A stretch of DNA of 64,000 nt from DAIOEK01 sp964648485 (lineage in GTDB: Bacteria > Chloroflexota > Anaerolineae > Anaerolineales > Anaerolineaceae). This document shows, one piece after another, positions 42,858-52,247 of this stretch. Where the stretch lies: contig CAZYOF010000010.1 in NCBI GenBank assembly GCA_964648485.1, positions 62,001 through 126,000 on the forward strand, written 5' to 3'. How positions within the stretch are numbered: position 1 is the stretch's first letter; each line of letters starts with the position of its first letter. The position numbers were made by a program, and so were the translations under genes. Under the pieces are notes generated by a model. The model was not told the origin of the DNA, searched no databases, and saw only the letters and a list, made by a program, of their open reading frames with translations.

Positions 42858-42877
42858 GGAACCTCCAATATTCAAGC

Positions 42878-42904
42878 ATGGGGCGTATTTTGAATACGCC
42901 CCAT
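42878..42904 (-). terminator. Hairpin between binding-protein and permease genes
   Basis: ATGGGGCGTATT (42878-42889) and AATACGCCCCAT (42893-42904) form a perfect 12-pair stem with a three-base loop, but no U-tract follows on the minus strand. It probably protects the binding-protein mRNA end and lowers downstream expression. Confidence 0.6.
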
Positions 42905-42946
42905 CCTATTATTAAGCACGACTGTTAACTAAACTACCGGACAAGA

Positions 42947-44044
42947 TCACTTGCTCATTAATGGGATGATTTCTGCTTCCCAACGAGCTGAGATCTCTTT
43001 CCCGACAGCTGCGTATGCGGCTGCATCTTTGATGGGGATAGCATTGGCATAGGTAGATTGCTGCAGGGTTGCATCCTGAACTTCTTGCGGGATGACAATA
43101 TCGGTTCGGGTGGGGATAGCACCAGATTTTGCAAGGTTGATCTGACCTTCATCACTGAAGATGAATTCGCGCGCTAAGGCAGCCGCGTACGGGTGCGGTG
43201 CATATGCGTTGATGACTGAGGCATAACCACTGAGGATTGATCCATCAGATGGAACACCGACAGTGAACTTGTAGTTGGGTGTTTCGTTGCGATAGGTCAA
43301 TGCGTTGTAACTCCAGGTTACACCCAGCTGAACTTCGCCTGCCTGGATTCTCTGGAGGAGAATATCACCCTGGTCGATACGTCCGGCTTTTGCCATTTCC
43401 GCCCAGAACTCAAATGCAGGATCCAGATTATCCATATCACCACCAAAAGCGTAAGCAGTTGCCAGGACATTCGCCTGACCGGTGGCGCCACCAATTACAT
43501 CACCGATGGTAACTTTGTAAGTACCGGCGCGAACATCAGCCCATGAGGTAGGAGCAGGTTCTGATGAAACATCGTTATTGTAGATAAAGGTTGTTACACC
43601 GGTGTAGGCGATCATCCATTTTCCATCTTCGCCTTTAGCCCAATCAGGAACGACATCCCAATAAGAGGTTTTGTAGCCCTGAACCAGCCCGCGGCTGATT
43701 GATTCTGCAGTGAAACCGAGACCAATATCACCAATATCTTTTGTCGGGGCATCTTTTTCGTTTTCAAACATGTTGAGTTCTTCTGCGGAGCTCATATCTG
43801 TATCAGCGTGTGTGATGCCATAGGTAGCGGTGAGTTCCTGCCAGGTTTCACCCCAGTTTGCCCATGAATCAGGCATACCCACTGATTCTACATGGCCTTC
43901 TTTTTTGGCGCCTTCGATAATCTGATTCAGAGTCGCTTCATTTAAGTTAACGGCTTTGGTTGTTGCCGCGGGGGCGCATGCAGTAAGTACCATGCTCAGA
44001 ACGATAACAATAGACAACACCAACATTATTTTGTTTTGCTTCAT
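42947..44044 (-). CDS. ABC transporter substrate-binding lipoprotein (PotD/FbpA-like)
   Basis: The frame is open for 68 codons before it, but the signal peptide begins at ATG 44044, after GGTGGAG, giving 365 residues with lipobox VLTAC. The mature part is a type II periplasmic binding domain of the spermidine/Fe3+/thiamine/phosphonate group (SBP_bac_6/8): IDQGDILLQRIQAGEVQLGV and LAREFIFSDEGQINLAKSG (about 310-330) are typical. No Fe3+-ligand Tyr pair can be assigned by eye, so the ligand is unknown; a nearby glycerophosphodiesterase gives a weak hint of organophosphate uptake. It is the first gene of the operon. Confidence 0.87.
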   Translation of the reverse strand: MKQNKIMLVLSIVIVLSMVLTACAPAATTKAVNLNEATLNQIIEGAKKEGHVESVGMPDSWANWGETWQELTATYGITHADTDMSSAEELNMFENEKDAPTKDIGDIGLGFTAESISRGLVQGYKTSYWDVVPDWAKGEDGKWMIAYTGVTTFIYNNDVSSEPAPTSWADVRAGTYKVTIGDVIGGATGQANVLATAYAFGGDMDNLDPAFEFWAEMAKAGRIDQGDILLQRIQAGEVQLGVTWSYNALTYRNETPNYKFTVGVPSDGSILSGYASVINAYAPHPYAAALAREFIFSDEGQINLAKSGAIPTRTDIVIPQEVQDATLQQSTYANAIPIKDAAAYAAVGKEISARWEAEIIPLMSK

Positions 44045-44437
44045 ATTCTCCACCTTTGTAAGATTTGGTTTTTGGGTTCGTGCACACAGGCAATAATTTG
44101 CTGTGCTTATTAATAATACAACAAATCGGTTTTTATGCCAGTGAAAAACCTGAAAGGTTTGTTCGATAGGCATGATCCAGATATGGTAAGGGGAAAATGA
44201 ATTTAGTAATGAAATGTAAATTGCAAATTTCCGAAGACAAACTTTCAAGATTCATGATTCTTTATCATTTTACGCACAAAATAAGCAAATAACCAGCTGT
44301 CATCTGTGACAATAGACAAAGAAACAAATAGTTGGATTTTTATAAATTTCCTTTGAAATTATTCCGCATTACTTCACAGGATTACACAGCCAATGCTTTC
44401 ATAATCAGTTGAGTTCACAAATGGATAACAATTAGAA
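44045..44437. other. 393-base gap upstream of the ABC importer
   Basis: I see the leader of the binding-protein gene and AT-rich sequence. TTGTTG and TATTAT near 44105-44120 on the minus strand could belong to a weak promoter, but the spacing is poor. No gene, repeat or riboswitch is recognised. Confidence 0.4.
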
Positions 44438-44863
44438 TTAATGTCCGATGATTGCTATTGTAAAAAACAAAATAACCATCACCAGAATCATGCCACCCAG
44501 TATGAATGAGTAGTTTTTGGGTTGGACCTGCCCCTCGCGATCCATTTTTCGCACCAAAGGGAATAAGCGCCAGAAGAAAGTAACCGTAGCCAGACCCAAA
44601 GCGACCAGAATTAACCTCTGAAGATTGAGATCGGCGAACGCTACAATAAAGCCCAACAGAAAAAGAAAAATCAACTTTACCCCCGCCACCCAATTAACCA
44701 GATAATGCACAAAATCATGGATCTCGGGGAATTCTTTTGATTTTTCCCAGGCAGAGAACACCCCCACACCATTAGCCCTTTTCGATCCCGGGAAAAAATA
44801 CAGAGCGATAACATTAGAAAATTCCAGAAGGATAAAAGCCAGTAGCACAATTTTTATTAACAT
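44438..44863 (-). CDS. Four-helix hypothetical membrane protein (141 aa)
   Basis: The 141-residue protein has about four membrane helices (near 2-22, 54-76, 78-98 and 117-139) with basic loops. It has no recognised motif. It starts two bases after the stop of the flavoprotein gene, so it is translated with it; it may anchor or modulate that enzyme, but nothing in the sequence shows this. Confidence 0.75.
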   Translation of the reverse strand: MLIKIVLLAFILLEFSNVIALYFFPGSKRANGVGVFSAWEKSKEFPEIHDFVHYLVNWVAGVKLIFLFLLGFIVAFADLNLQRLILVALGLATVTFFWRLFPLVRKMDREGQVQPKNYSFILGGMILVMVILFFTIAIIGH

Positions 44864-44865
44864 GA

Positions 44866-46473
44866 TTATTTTCTCTTCGACTTTTTAATAATCTTCTGGT
44901 AGGCATGCCAGGCTGTCAGCATTGCAATGGGCACACCGGCAGGAGCGTAAGCCCATTGACCGGCTTTATAGACATTCGGGATGGTGGTAAAAACCGACTT
45001 GCCAACATCAGTGAGTTTATAGATCACCGGCGGTTCAGATTCGAAAGACCACCCTGTGATTGCGCCTTCTGAACTGCCGGATATTTTATTGATTGTCAAT
45101 GGTGTGGAGGAGAACTTGAAAATCAGGTCCCTGTCAAAATCCTTATAAATTGTTTTTGATAAATTGTGGATAATCCGGTTCTCCAGCCGCTCTTTAAATT
45201 CCTCGTACCATCCTGCTTTATCGACATTGGCAACTATCTGATAGTCAAAGAGACAGCTCACCATCATCCCGGTTTGCCCTTCGGGCGCCAAAGAATTATC
45301 ACGCAAGACCGGGATGGATATTTCATATGTAGTCAGATCACAATAACTTTCCAGCCATGCGAAAACTTCATTTTTTGAGACCTGGTCGAAATCATTTATT
45401 AGTTGCATCCGCCATGAACTGTTTGTTTTTCCCAACCCCTGCCTCGAGGGAGTAAAAAACAGGTGCTCCCCGCCATGCTCTTTGAAGTATGACGGCGGGC
45501 GATTAACACCGATATTCATAATGAAAACTGATTCTGCGCCTTTTGAAGATAAAATTCTCTCCTTCTCAGATTCTAATTTTCTGGTCACTTTAGTATCTAA
45601 TCCAACCGGGTCAATGATCCGGTAGAGAGTCTTTAAATCTGCCGCCCAAATCAAATGGTCGTAGAAGTATTCCTTACCCTCAGCATCCGTTACCTTTGAT
45701 TCGCAAGGAACAACGCTGGTTACTTTTTTATTCAATTGTAATTGTCCACCACGCTCATTCACTTTCTCAAAAAGCAGATCCTTTAATGTTCCTGTTCCAC
45801 CTTTCGGGTAAAAATAGTCCAGGTAAACATAGAAGTACCCCAGGGCAAAATATGTGGGCGTATTCCGGAAAAAATGCTGGATAAGGATGTCGATGAGCGA
45901 TTGATTCTTTGTCAGTTGGCGCAAGTAGTCTTCCATAGGCATCTTAAATTGATTGAATTTTCTTAATGCCTGCAGGAATTTTAATGTCCACGGCAGAAGC
46001 CTTCTGATAACATACTCCTTATTACTGAATTGATCGCCAAAATATGGGTTGTCAAATTCATAGATCACCCGGGTATGTTCAGATAAATCTTTTACCGTAG
46101 CAAGTATATTGTGAATATCTTCACTGTTTCCAGGAAATAATTCTATTAAGATGCGCTGGTATTCATCCAGATCTTTGATAGCACTTACCTGAAATAACTG
46201 ATCTTCGATGCCAATTGAGATTTTATTTTCAAATACTTCCCATTCTATTCCCAATTCTTTTAAGATCGGTTTTACAATACCGGAATTTACCAAAGCTCTT
46301 GGACCGGAATCAAAATAGAAACCATTATTATTTAGTGTGCCGAGTAAACCCCCGCTTCTTTCATTCTTCTCCAAAAGCAATACATTGTAGCCTGCTTTTG
46401 TCAGATACGCCGCTGCGGTTAAACCTGCCATGCCTGTGCCTACAATAATGATCTTCTCATTATTCTTTTTCAT
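44866..46473 (-). CDS. Phytoene-desaturase/carotenoid-isomerase-like FAD oxidoreductase
   Basis: About 535 residues. The N-terminal dinucleotide-binding site is IIIVGTGMAGLTAAAYL with the acidic end LLLEKNERSGGLLGTL, the pattern of the CrtI/CrtISO/retinol-saturase family, and the C-terminal FAD motif appears near VYKAGQWAYAPAGVP. These enzymes desaturate or isomerise polyenes, or reduce double bonds in lipids. No carotenoid synthase is present, so the substrate is unknown. The ATG at 46473 is preceded by AGGTGA; it overlaps the dehydrogenase gene by 14 bases. A GTG at 46482 is an alternative. Confidence 0.85.
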   Translation of the reverse strand: MKKNNEKIIIVGTGMAGLTAAAYLTKAGYNVLLLEKNERSGGLLGTLNNNGFYFDSGPRALVNSGIVKPILKELGIEWEVFENKISIGIEDQLFQVSAIKDLDEYQRILIELFPGNSEDIHNILATVKDLSEHTRVIYEFDNPYFGDQFSNKEYVIRRLLPWTLKFLQALRKFNQFKMPMEDYLRQLTKNQSLIDILIQHFFRNTPTYFALGYFYVYLDYFYPKGGTGTLKDLLFEKVNERGGQLQLNKKVTSVVPCESKVTDAEGKEYFYDHLIWAADLKTLYRIIDPVGLDTKVTRKLESEKERILSSKGAESVFIMNIGVNRPPSYFKEHGGEHLFFTPSRQGLGKTNSSWRMQLINDFDQVSKNEVFAWLESYCDLTTYEISIPVLRDNSLAPEGQTGMMVSCLFDYQIVANVDKAGWYEEFKERLENRIIHNLSKTIYKDFDRDLIFKFSSTPLTINKISGSSEGAITGWSFESEPPVIYKLTDVGKSVFTTIPNVYKAGQWAYAPAGVPIAMLTAWHAYQKIIKKSKRK

Positions 46474-47407
46474 AAAATTCACCTAATTCCAAACTCATCG
46501 TCCATAATTTTTCTGCAGCCTCCATATCCAGTGCTGGAGGTGCGGGTTCTTCTTCGGTAGTAAGGTTAAAGTATTTGCAAGTACTAGTAGCAATTTCTTC
46601 AGAAACGCCCAGGTAATACAGTGCTTCAGCAGCAAAATCCGCTGTCTGCGCATTGTGATCCAAAACTAATCTCTTAAATATTTTATAAATCATGCCGTTA
46701 TTTTGACCGCTATTGGTTTTCACATTTCCTGGATGCATAGCATTAATCGTAACCCCACTCCCGCTGAAATATTCTTCGAGTTTCAACATGGAGAGTAATT
46801 GAGCCAGCTTGGCAGACCCATAACTTTTTATTCCTGAATAGCGATGGTTCATCCAGGAAAGATCGTCGTAATTCAGACCGAACACAGCAAACCTGTATGC
46901 CTCTGAGTTTACGAAAATAATTCGTCCACCTGCCTGTTTTTTAAATTTCTCTTTTAGGGAATAATTCAAAATAAATGTACTTAAATAGTTGGTTTGAAAG
47001 ACCTCTTCCATACCATCCATCGTGAGGATTCTGCTGGTATTGTAAACACCAGCATTATGTATCAGGACATCTATCTTTCGTTCAATTTTTATTAATTTCT
47101 CTGCTGCTGCATGCACATCGGATAATTTTGTAAAGTCAACCAGAAGAAAATCGATATTGGTGTTGTATTCACTCTTAATTTCTTCGCACAGTGCAATCGA
47201 CTTTTGCTCATTGCGATTAACCAATAATAGATCAGCTCCACACGAGGCAAATTTTTTCGCTGTTGCATAACCGATTCCAGAGGTGGCTCCGGTGATGACA
47301 ACCAGTTTGTTGTTACAAGGGTCTGCACAAATTCTTGGGACACCTGATAAGTTGTGTACCATCGCAAAGATATTCGACCATTTGTAATCAGGTATATATT
47401 TATGCAA
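46460..47407 (-). CDS. Short-chain dehydrogenase/reductase
   Basis: The 315-residue protein has an SDR domain with the cofactor motif VITGATSGIG near 32-41, NAG in LIHNAGVYN, Ser in VNSEAYR and the catalytic YGSAK with Tyr and Lys. It resembles retinol-dehydrogenase/WW-domain-oxidoreductase-like SDRs, which reduce or oxidise lipid alcohols and would suit the downstream polyene-type flavoenzyme. It starts at TTG 47407 with GGAGG upstream. It is the first gene of a three-gene operon. Confidence 0.86.
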   Translation of the reverse strand: MHKYIPDYKWSNIFAMVHNLSGVPRICADPCNNKLVVITGATSGIGYATAKKFASCGADLLLVNRNEQKSIALCEEIKSEYNTNIDFLLVDFTKLSDVHAAAEKLIKIERKIDVLIHNAGVYNTSRILTMDGMEEVFQTNYLSTFILNYSLKEKFKKQAGGRIIFVNSEAYRFAVFGLNYDDLSWMNHRYSGIKSYGSAKLAQLLSMLKLEEYFSGSGVTINAMHPGNVKTNSGQNNGMIYKIFKRLVLDHNAQTADFAAEALYYLGVSEEIATSTCKYFNLTTEEEPAPPALDMEAAEKLWTMSLELGEFYEKE

Positions 47408-47645
47408 ACTGCCTCCAATATTTTTTTCCAGTTAAGTTTTTACCATTACCATGCGATGATTCTATCAACATAGCTATTCAAAGAATTATAAAATATTTAC
47501 CTATTCCATCAAAATATCAAGTATCATTACCAAGTAAAATCGAATACTTTCAATTATCAAATTTTTCATTTTATATTGGAAAAATCCAGCACATCCTGTC
47601 GATCAGGTTGCGCCCAAACCCGACGAACCATTTACTTTGTAACCA

Positions 47646-47684
47646 CAAAAAAAATTCTGGAAATAAGTTTATATTTCCAGAATT
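47646..47684 (-). terminator. Terminator of the inositol operon
   Basis: AATTCTGGAAATA (47653-47665) pairs with TATTTCCAGAATT (47672-47684); on the minus strand eight or nine U follow. It lies 45 bases after the last gene. The rest of the 321-base gap to the dehydrogenase gene (47408-47645) is AT-rich, and no gene is supported in it. Confidence 0.88.
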
Positions 47685-47728
47685 ATCAAATTATCAATCA
47701 ACTAACAACATCTATCATTTACTATTTA

Positions 47729-48562
47729 CTACATCTTAAAGATGAATTTATCCATAGCCTGACTCATCGTCGTAGCTACTTCAAATACATCATCTTCCCA
47801 GTGTTTTGCGCTAACCAGTTCACAAGACCAATATCCATCGTAGCCGGTGGCTTTCACGGCTTCGACCCATTCATTCAATGGAATATCGCCATCTCCAGGA
47901 TAATATCCCCGTAGTATTGTTTCATCCCACTTTGTATCACGTGGTTGTTTTTTACCATCGCAAAAATGAATATTGTAGATTCCTGATTTATCTAATCTGG
48001 CTACTTCATCCGGAGATGTTTCTCCACCTGCCCAGAGGTGCCAAAAGTCCACAACCATACCTACATTGTCTTCGCCTGCGACATCGATCATCTCCAGACA
48101 TTTCGAGAGGGAGTGAATCGGAGACCAGGCAACGGGTTCCATCTGGAATCTCACCCCATACTTCTTCCCAATCGCCCCAATTTTTCCAACATTTCGCCCA
48201 GTTATTTCAACAATTTCTTTCCAGGGTCTGCCTTCTAATGCCAGCAATGGGACAAGCTGAATCGTAGGGCAATTAATGGCTTTTGCCACACCCGACAAAT
48301 AATCAGTTTGCTTTAATATCTCTTCAATTTTTTTTGTGTCATCTGTTTCAACATGGCATATATCGTTAATACAGACCGGTTCAACCTGATGGTGGTCTAA
48401 TATCTTACACAAATCATCCGTCGTATTCCCCGACTCTAAGAAGCTGTAAAGTTTAGAAGCAACAATCTCAATAGCACTAAAACCACATTCATGCGCCACC
48501 CGAATATCTGTGGCCAGATTACTTTTATAAATGGTCTTACCATGAATAGCTTTCTTGTTCAT
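47729..48562 (-). CDS. Sugar phosphate isomerase/epimerase-like TIM-barrel protein
   Basis: About 277 residues of the AP-endonuclease-2/xylose-isomerase-like TIM-barrel family (IolE/IolH group). Metal ligands appear as Glu in FQMEPVAWSP, Asp-His in VVDFWHLW, His in NIHFCDGK and Glu in WSCELVS. It probably isomerises or epimerises an inositol-derived keto-sugar. ATG 48562 follows GAGGAG; an upstream in-frame start at 48613 would overlap iolB. It is the last gene of the operon before the terminator. Confidence 0.85.
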   Translation of the reverse strand: MNKKAIHGKTIYKSNLATDIRVAHECGFSAIEIVASKLYSFLESGNTTDDLCKILDHHQVEPVCINDICHVETDDTKKIEEILKQTDYLSGVAKAINCPTIQLVPLLALEGRPWKEIVEITGRNVGKIGAIGKKYGVRFQMEPVAWSPIHSLSKCLEMIDVAGEDNVGMVVDFWHLWAGGETSPDEVARLDKSGIYNIHFCDGKKQPRDTKWDETILRGYYPGDGDIPLNEWVEAVKATGYDGYWSCELVSAKHWEDDVFEVATTMSQAMDKFIFKM

Positions 48563-48575
48563 TCTCGCTTCTCCT

Positions 48576-49367
48576 CTACTTATCTGGCCAAATAGGTGCA
48601 TTTGGGGTTTCAACCCATAAATGCTCTTTAATAAATGTTGGTTTTATGTATGGATTTCCATCCAGGTGACGGATGACCCAGAGGAAATACATTGCATATC
48701 CCGGAGCTGCTACCTGCGGATGATCCAGATTTGGAAGGATCTTAACGGTATCATTATGTTCAATCAATACTCCTTCATCCCCTAATTTCAACAAGCCAAA
48801 TCCGTTTTCTGGATAAAGTTTGTAAAAGTAAATTTCTGGCTGTTCGTGGTGGTGTGAGGGGAATCCAGCCCATCTACCCGGATACTGCACATCTTCTCCC
48901 AACATAAAGTTGGAATCCTTCGTGATGGATACATCCATAATGGTTTTTACAATTCTTGTCCCTGCTTCATTCATCTGACCTTTACCGCGGATTTCAATTC
49001 TGCAATCCTTATCTGTGTAGAGCTTCGATTCAAATTGCCTTTGGTTTTCGGTCCGCATAATTGCCAGTTCAGAATCATTTGTCATACCGGTAATATTTAC
49101 ACAGCTATTCTTACTAACATTCAACACCCAGGGGTTATCATCAATATAGGATCCCCTTTTAATTACTTTCTTCTTGCCATCCCATTCAAGTTCTACTTCT
49201 CCGTATAACAGCAAAATTGCTTTTTCTTTTTGTGAGTCATCCGAATAGGTGGAACCGTTCGAAAGTTTTAAGATACCAAAATCCATCATGCTATCCTGGT
49301 CTTTACCATCCATATCGGTAATGCTGTTATACCCTTGCTTAAATCCATCCTTGTTTTTAATAATCAT
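48576..49367 (-). CDS. iolB: 5-Deoxy-glucuronate isomerase IolB
   Basis: The 263-residue cupin protein matches IolB in length. The metal-binding motif is PSHHHEQPEIYFYKL, and PNLDHPQVAAPGYAMYFLWV near 220-240 is characteristic of IolB. It converts 5-deoxy-glucuronate to 2-deoxy-5-keto-gluconate in inositol breakdown. GGAG lies before the ATG. It follows iolE by 17 bases, showing a standard IolB-IolE-IolD set although in an altered order. Confidence 0.92.
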   Translation of the reverse strand: MIIKNKDGFKQGYNSITDMDGKDQDSMMDFGILKLSNGSTYSDDSQKEKAILLLYGEVELEWDGKKKVIKRGSYIDDNPWVLNVSKNSCVNITGMTNDSELAIMRTENQRQFESKLYTDKDCRIEIRGKGQMNEAGTRIVKTIMDVSITKDSNFMLGEDVQYPGRWAGFPSHHHEQPEIYFYKLYPENGFGLLKLGDEGVLIEHNDTVKILPNLDHPQVAAPGYAMYFLWVIRHLDGNPYIKPTFIKEHLWVETPNAPIWPDK

Positions 49368-49384
49368 TGGTAAAGCTCCAAAAC

Positions 49385-50284
49385 TTATAGACCTGATTTT
49401 TCAGCGATGAATTTTCTCGCCTTAATTGCATATTCCAATGGATCGGCTAAGGCAGGATCTTGTTCCGCTTCAACAACAATCCAACCCTCATAATCACTCT
49501 TGTTTAAAATCGCGAATATACCATCCCAGTCAACCATATCTCCATCTCCCGGAACAGTGAAGATCCCTTCCTTTACGCCCTTCAAAAAGCTCCAATCTTC
49601 CCCTTTGAGCTTTTTAAAGATATTGCTTCTCACATCTTTAAAATGAATGTGGTTGACCCGCTTGAGATGTTTTTCTAGCAGCTTAACCGGATCACCCCCA
49701 GCTAATGTTGCATGTCCCGTATCAAACACCATCCCAACCAATTCAGGATCAGTCATAGCCATCAGTCTGTCAGTTTCTTCCATGGTTTGCACGCCGGTAC
49801 CCATGTGGTAATGGAATGCTGTTTTCATTCCCTTTTGTTTTGCTAGCTTGCCGATTTCATTGAGACCCTTGGCTACCTTTTCAAATTGTGCATCTGAGAG
49901 AACAGGCGCTTTGCTTAATGGGCAGCTCTCATCTCCGTGAATAGTTACTCCACATTCTCCGATTCCAACCACCCTTGCGCCCAAAAAATAAGTGAAATCG
50001 GCATGTTTGTTAAACAGATCTAAAGTGTATTCAATCGGTTTATCAGTGGTAAGGAAACTGCTGAACCAGCCATTACAAATCTGCAAACCTCTGAGATCCA
50101 ATGCTTTTTTCAGCACATTCCTGTCTTTGGGGTATTTTGTTCCGATTTCACTGCCTTTGTAACCCGCCAACGCCATCTCGCTCAAACACTGCTGGTAGGT
50201 TAAATCTCCACCCAAAGAAGGCAAATCGTCGTTTGTCCAATTAATCGGTGCACATCCCAGCTTAACTTTACTTTTTTCTAACAT
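49385..50284 (-). CDS. iolE: Inosose dehydratase IolE
   Basis: The 299-residue TIM-barrel protein begins LGCAPINWTNDDLP, a start diagnostic of IolE (2-keto-myo-inositol dehydratase). Metal residues are found in FHYHMGTG, VFDTGHATLAG, VNHIHFKDV and IVVEAEQDP. It removes water from 2-keto-myo-inositol to give the diketone that IolD hydrolyses. GGAGG precedes the ATG. The neighbours iolD and iolB confirm the pathway. Confidence 0.93.
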   Translation of the reverse strand: MLEKSKVKLGCAPINWTNDDLPSLGGDLTYQQCLSEMALAGYKGSEIGTKYPKDRNVLKKALDLRGLQICNGWFSSFLTTDKPIEYTLDLFNKHADFTYFLGARVVGIGECGVTIHGDESCPLSKAPVLSDAQFEKVAKGLNEIGKLAKQKGMKTAFHYHMGTGVQTMEETDRLMAMTDPELVGMVFDTGHATLAGGDPVKLLEKHLKRVNHIHFKDVRSNIFKKLKGEDWSFLKGVKEGIFTVPGDGDMVDWDGIFAILNKSDYEGWIVVEAEQDPALADPLEYAIKARKFIAEKSGL

Positions 50285-50304
50285 TGTTGTTGCCTCCTAA
50301 TTAT

Positions 50305-52167
50305 TTAAAATGGTTTTGCTTCTTTGACTTCATCGTTCATTAACTTGGCTGCCTTCATAACTCGCGGGTCTGTTGCAACTTGAGCGGTACCCACTCTCCA
50401 GAAACTCTCGTAACCCTGAGTCATAGTCCCGGGTAGAACTTTAATATCTATCAATGTAGATACTTTAGATTTTCTGGATTGTTCAATGGCATTTTTAAGT
50501 TCATCAAGGGTTTCTACTTTAAAGACTTCTGCACCATACCCTTTTGCTATGTATGCAAAATCGATCGCAGCATACTGCCCGGTCAGTTCTCCTGTTTTGT
50601 CTTCCCGATATCTGAACTCTGTTCCAAATGTGTCTATCCCCTGGGATCTTTGGAGATTGTGAATACATTGATGACCATGATTATCAAAAAGTAGGATATT
50701 GATCTTCTTATTTTCCTGAATGCTCGTGTAAAGTTCCGCATGAGACATCAGGAAACCCCCATCGCCAACAAATGCATATACTTCTTTATGGGGTTCAGCG
50801 ATTTTCACTCCTAAGGCACCAGGGACTTCATATCCCATACAAGAAAATCCATATTCTAAATGATATGTACCCCGTGTTTTCGCCTGCCATACTCGCTCGA
50901 GGTCTGAAGGTAAACTACCCGAAGCAGAAACGATGATATCGTCATCATGTAATATTTTGTTTAATTCGATTAAAACCCTGGTTTGAGATAAACCTTCCTT
51001 CTGGTCTATTTCGCTCAGGTCTTGCATTATCGCAGACCATTGATCTTTCTCTTTTTCAATTTCATTACTGTAACCAGTAACATACCCCGTATTCTGTAGT
51101 AGATCGGTTAATTTCATCAGAACCAGTTTTGCATCTCCAACCAGACCTACCCCGTTCATCTTATGCACATCAATCTGGGCTACGTTAATTGAAAGAATGT
51201 CGACATCATCTTTTGTAAATGCTTTTTTCGATGATGTAACAAAATCTCCCAACCTGGTTCCAACAGCAATCACCAGATCACATTCTTTCGCTATCTTGTT
51301 TGCGGAATAGGTGCCGCAGACACCCACCGTTCCCAGATTTAATGGATGATCAAAAGGAATAATACCCTTTCCGGCTTGTGTTTCTGCAAACGGGATATTG
51401 TATTTTTCAGCAAACGCTACAAGTTCGTTTTCTGCCTGGCTGTATCTCACTCCACCACCGCAGATGATCAACGGTTTCTTCTTGGTTTTGATAAGTTCGA
51501 TTGCTCTGAGTGCCGCCTGATCGGTAATGGGTCGTCTGTCAACGTGCCAGACCCGTTTTTCCAAAAACACTTCCGGGTAATCATATGCTTCGCCTTGAAC
51601 ATCTTGTGGAATACATACCGTGACGGCACCTGTATCCGCAGGATCGGTCAATACTCGAAATGCATTGATCAGTGCTGTCATTAATTGTTCAGGTCTGGAA
51701 ACCCGATCCCAATATTTACTTACGGGTTTGAATGCATCATTTGCTGTGACGTTATAGTCCATTGGGTATTCAACTTGTTGCAGCACCGGATCAGGTTGCC
51801 TGCAAGCATATGTATCTGATGGCAGGAACAAAACCGGCAATCTGTTTACCGTTGCTGTGCCTGCAGCAGTTACCATGTTGAGTGAGCCAGGACCGATAGA
51901 CGCTGTACACGCAAATATCTCTCGCCTGTCTTTTTGTTTGGCAAATGCTATTGCAGCATGTGCAATTTCCTGCTCATTCTTGCCCTGATAAAAAGTAATT
52001 TCATTTTTATATTGATCCAATGCCTGACCCAATCCGACGACATTGCCATGCCCAAAGATACCCATCATACCTTTAACAAATTTATGCTCAATACCATCAA
52101 ATTCTATGTATTGATTATTTAGAAATTCAACAATCGCTTGTGCCATTGTTAATTTTTTTACTTTCAT
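50305..52167 (-). CDS. iolD: 3D-(3,5/4)-trihydroxycyclohexane-1,2-dione hydrolase IolD
   Basis: About 620 residues, a ThDP-dependent enzyme of the acetolactate-synthase fold: an N-terminal Pyr domain with GHGNVVGLGQAL near 40-51, a central domain, and the C-terminal PP domain with VGDGGFLMSHAEL and FDNHGHQCIHNLQ for Mg-ThDP. The ending TMTQGYESFWRVGTAQV is characteristic of IolD. It opens the inositol-derived ring to 5-deoxy-glucuronate. ATG 52167 follows AGAGGG; the frame's upstream start at 52203 lacks a site. Confidence 0.94.
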   Translation of the reverse strand: MKVKKLTMAQAIVEFLNNQYIEFDGIEHKFVKGMMGIFGHGNVVGLGQALDQYKNEITFYQGKNEQEIAHAAIAFAKQKDRREIFACTASIGPGSLNMVTAAGTATVNRLPVLFLPSDTYACRQPDPVLQQVEYPMDYNVTANDAFKPVSKYWDRVSRPEQLMTALINAFRVLTDPADTGAVTVCIPQDVQGEAYDYPEVFLEKRVWHVDRRPITDQAALRAIELIKTKKKPLIICGGGVRYSQAENELVAFAEKYNIPFAETQAGKGIIPFDHPLNLGTVGVCGTYSANKIAKECDLVIAVGTRLGDFVTSSKKAFTKDDVDILSINVAQIDVHKMNGVGLVGDAKLVLMKLTDLLQNTGYVTGYSNEIEKEKDQWSAIMQDLSEIDQKEGLSQTRVLIELNKILHDDDIIVSASGSLPSDLERVWQAKTRGTYHLEYGFSCMGYEVPGALGVKIAEPHKEVYAFVGDGGFLMSHAELYTSIQENKKINILLFDNHGHQCIHNLQRSQGIDTFGTEFRYREDKTGELTGQYAAIDFAYIAKGYGAEVFKVETLDELKNAIEQSRKSKVSTLIDIKVLPGTMTQGYESFWRVGTAQVATDPRVMKAAKLMNDEVKEAKPF

Positions 52168-52247
52168 GCTACCCTCTTTCTTGATCGAATTCTTCTTATG
52201 CAATCATTTTTGACGACATCGCAAGATATCAACGAATTCCCTAATTC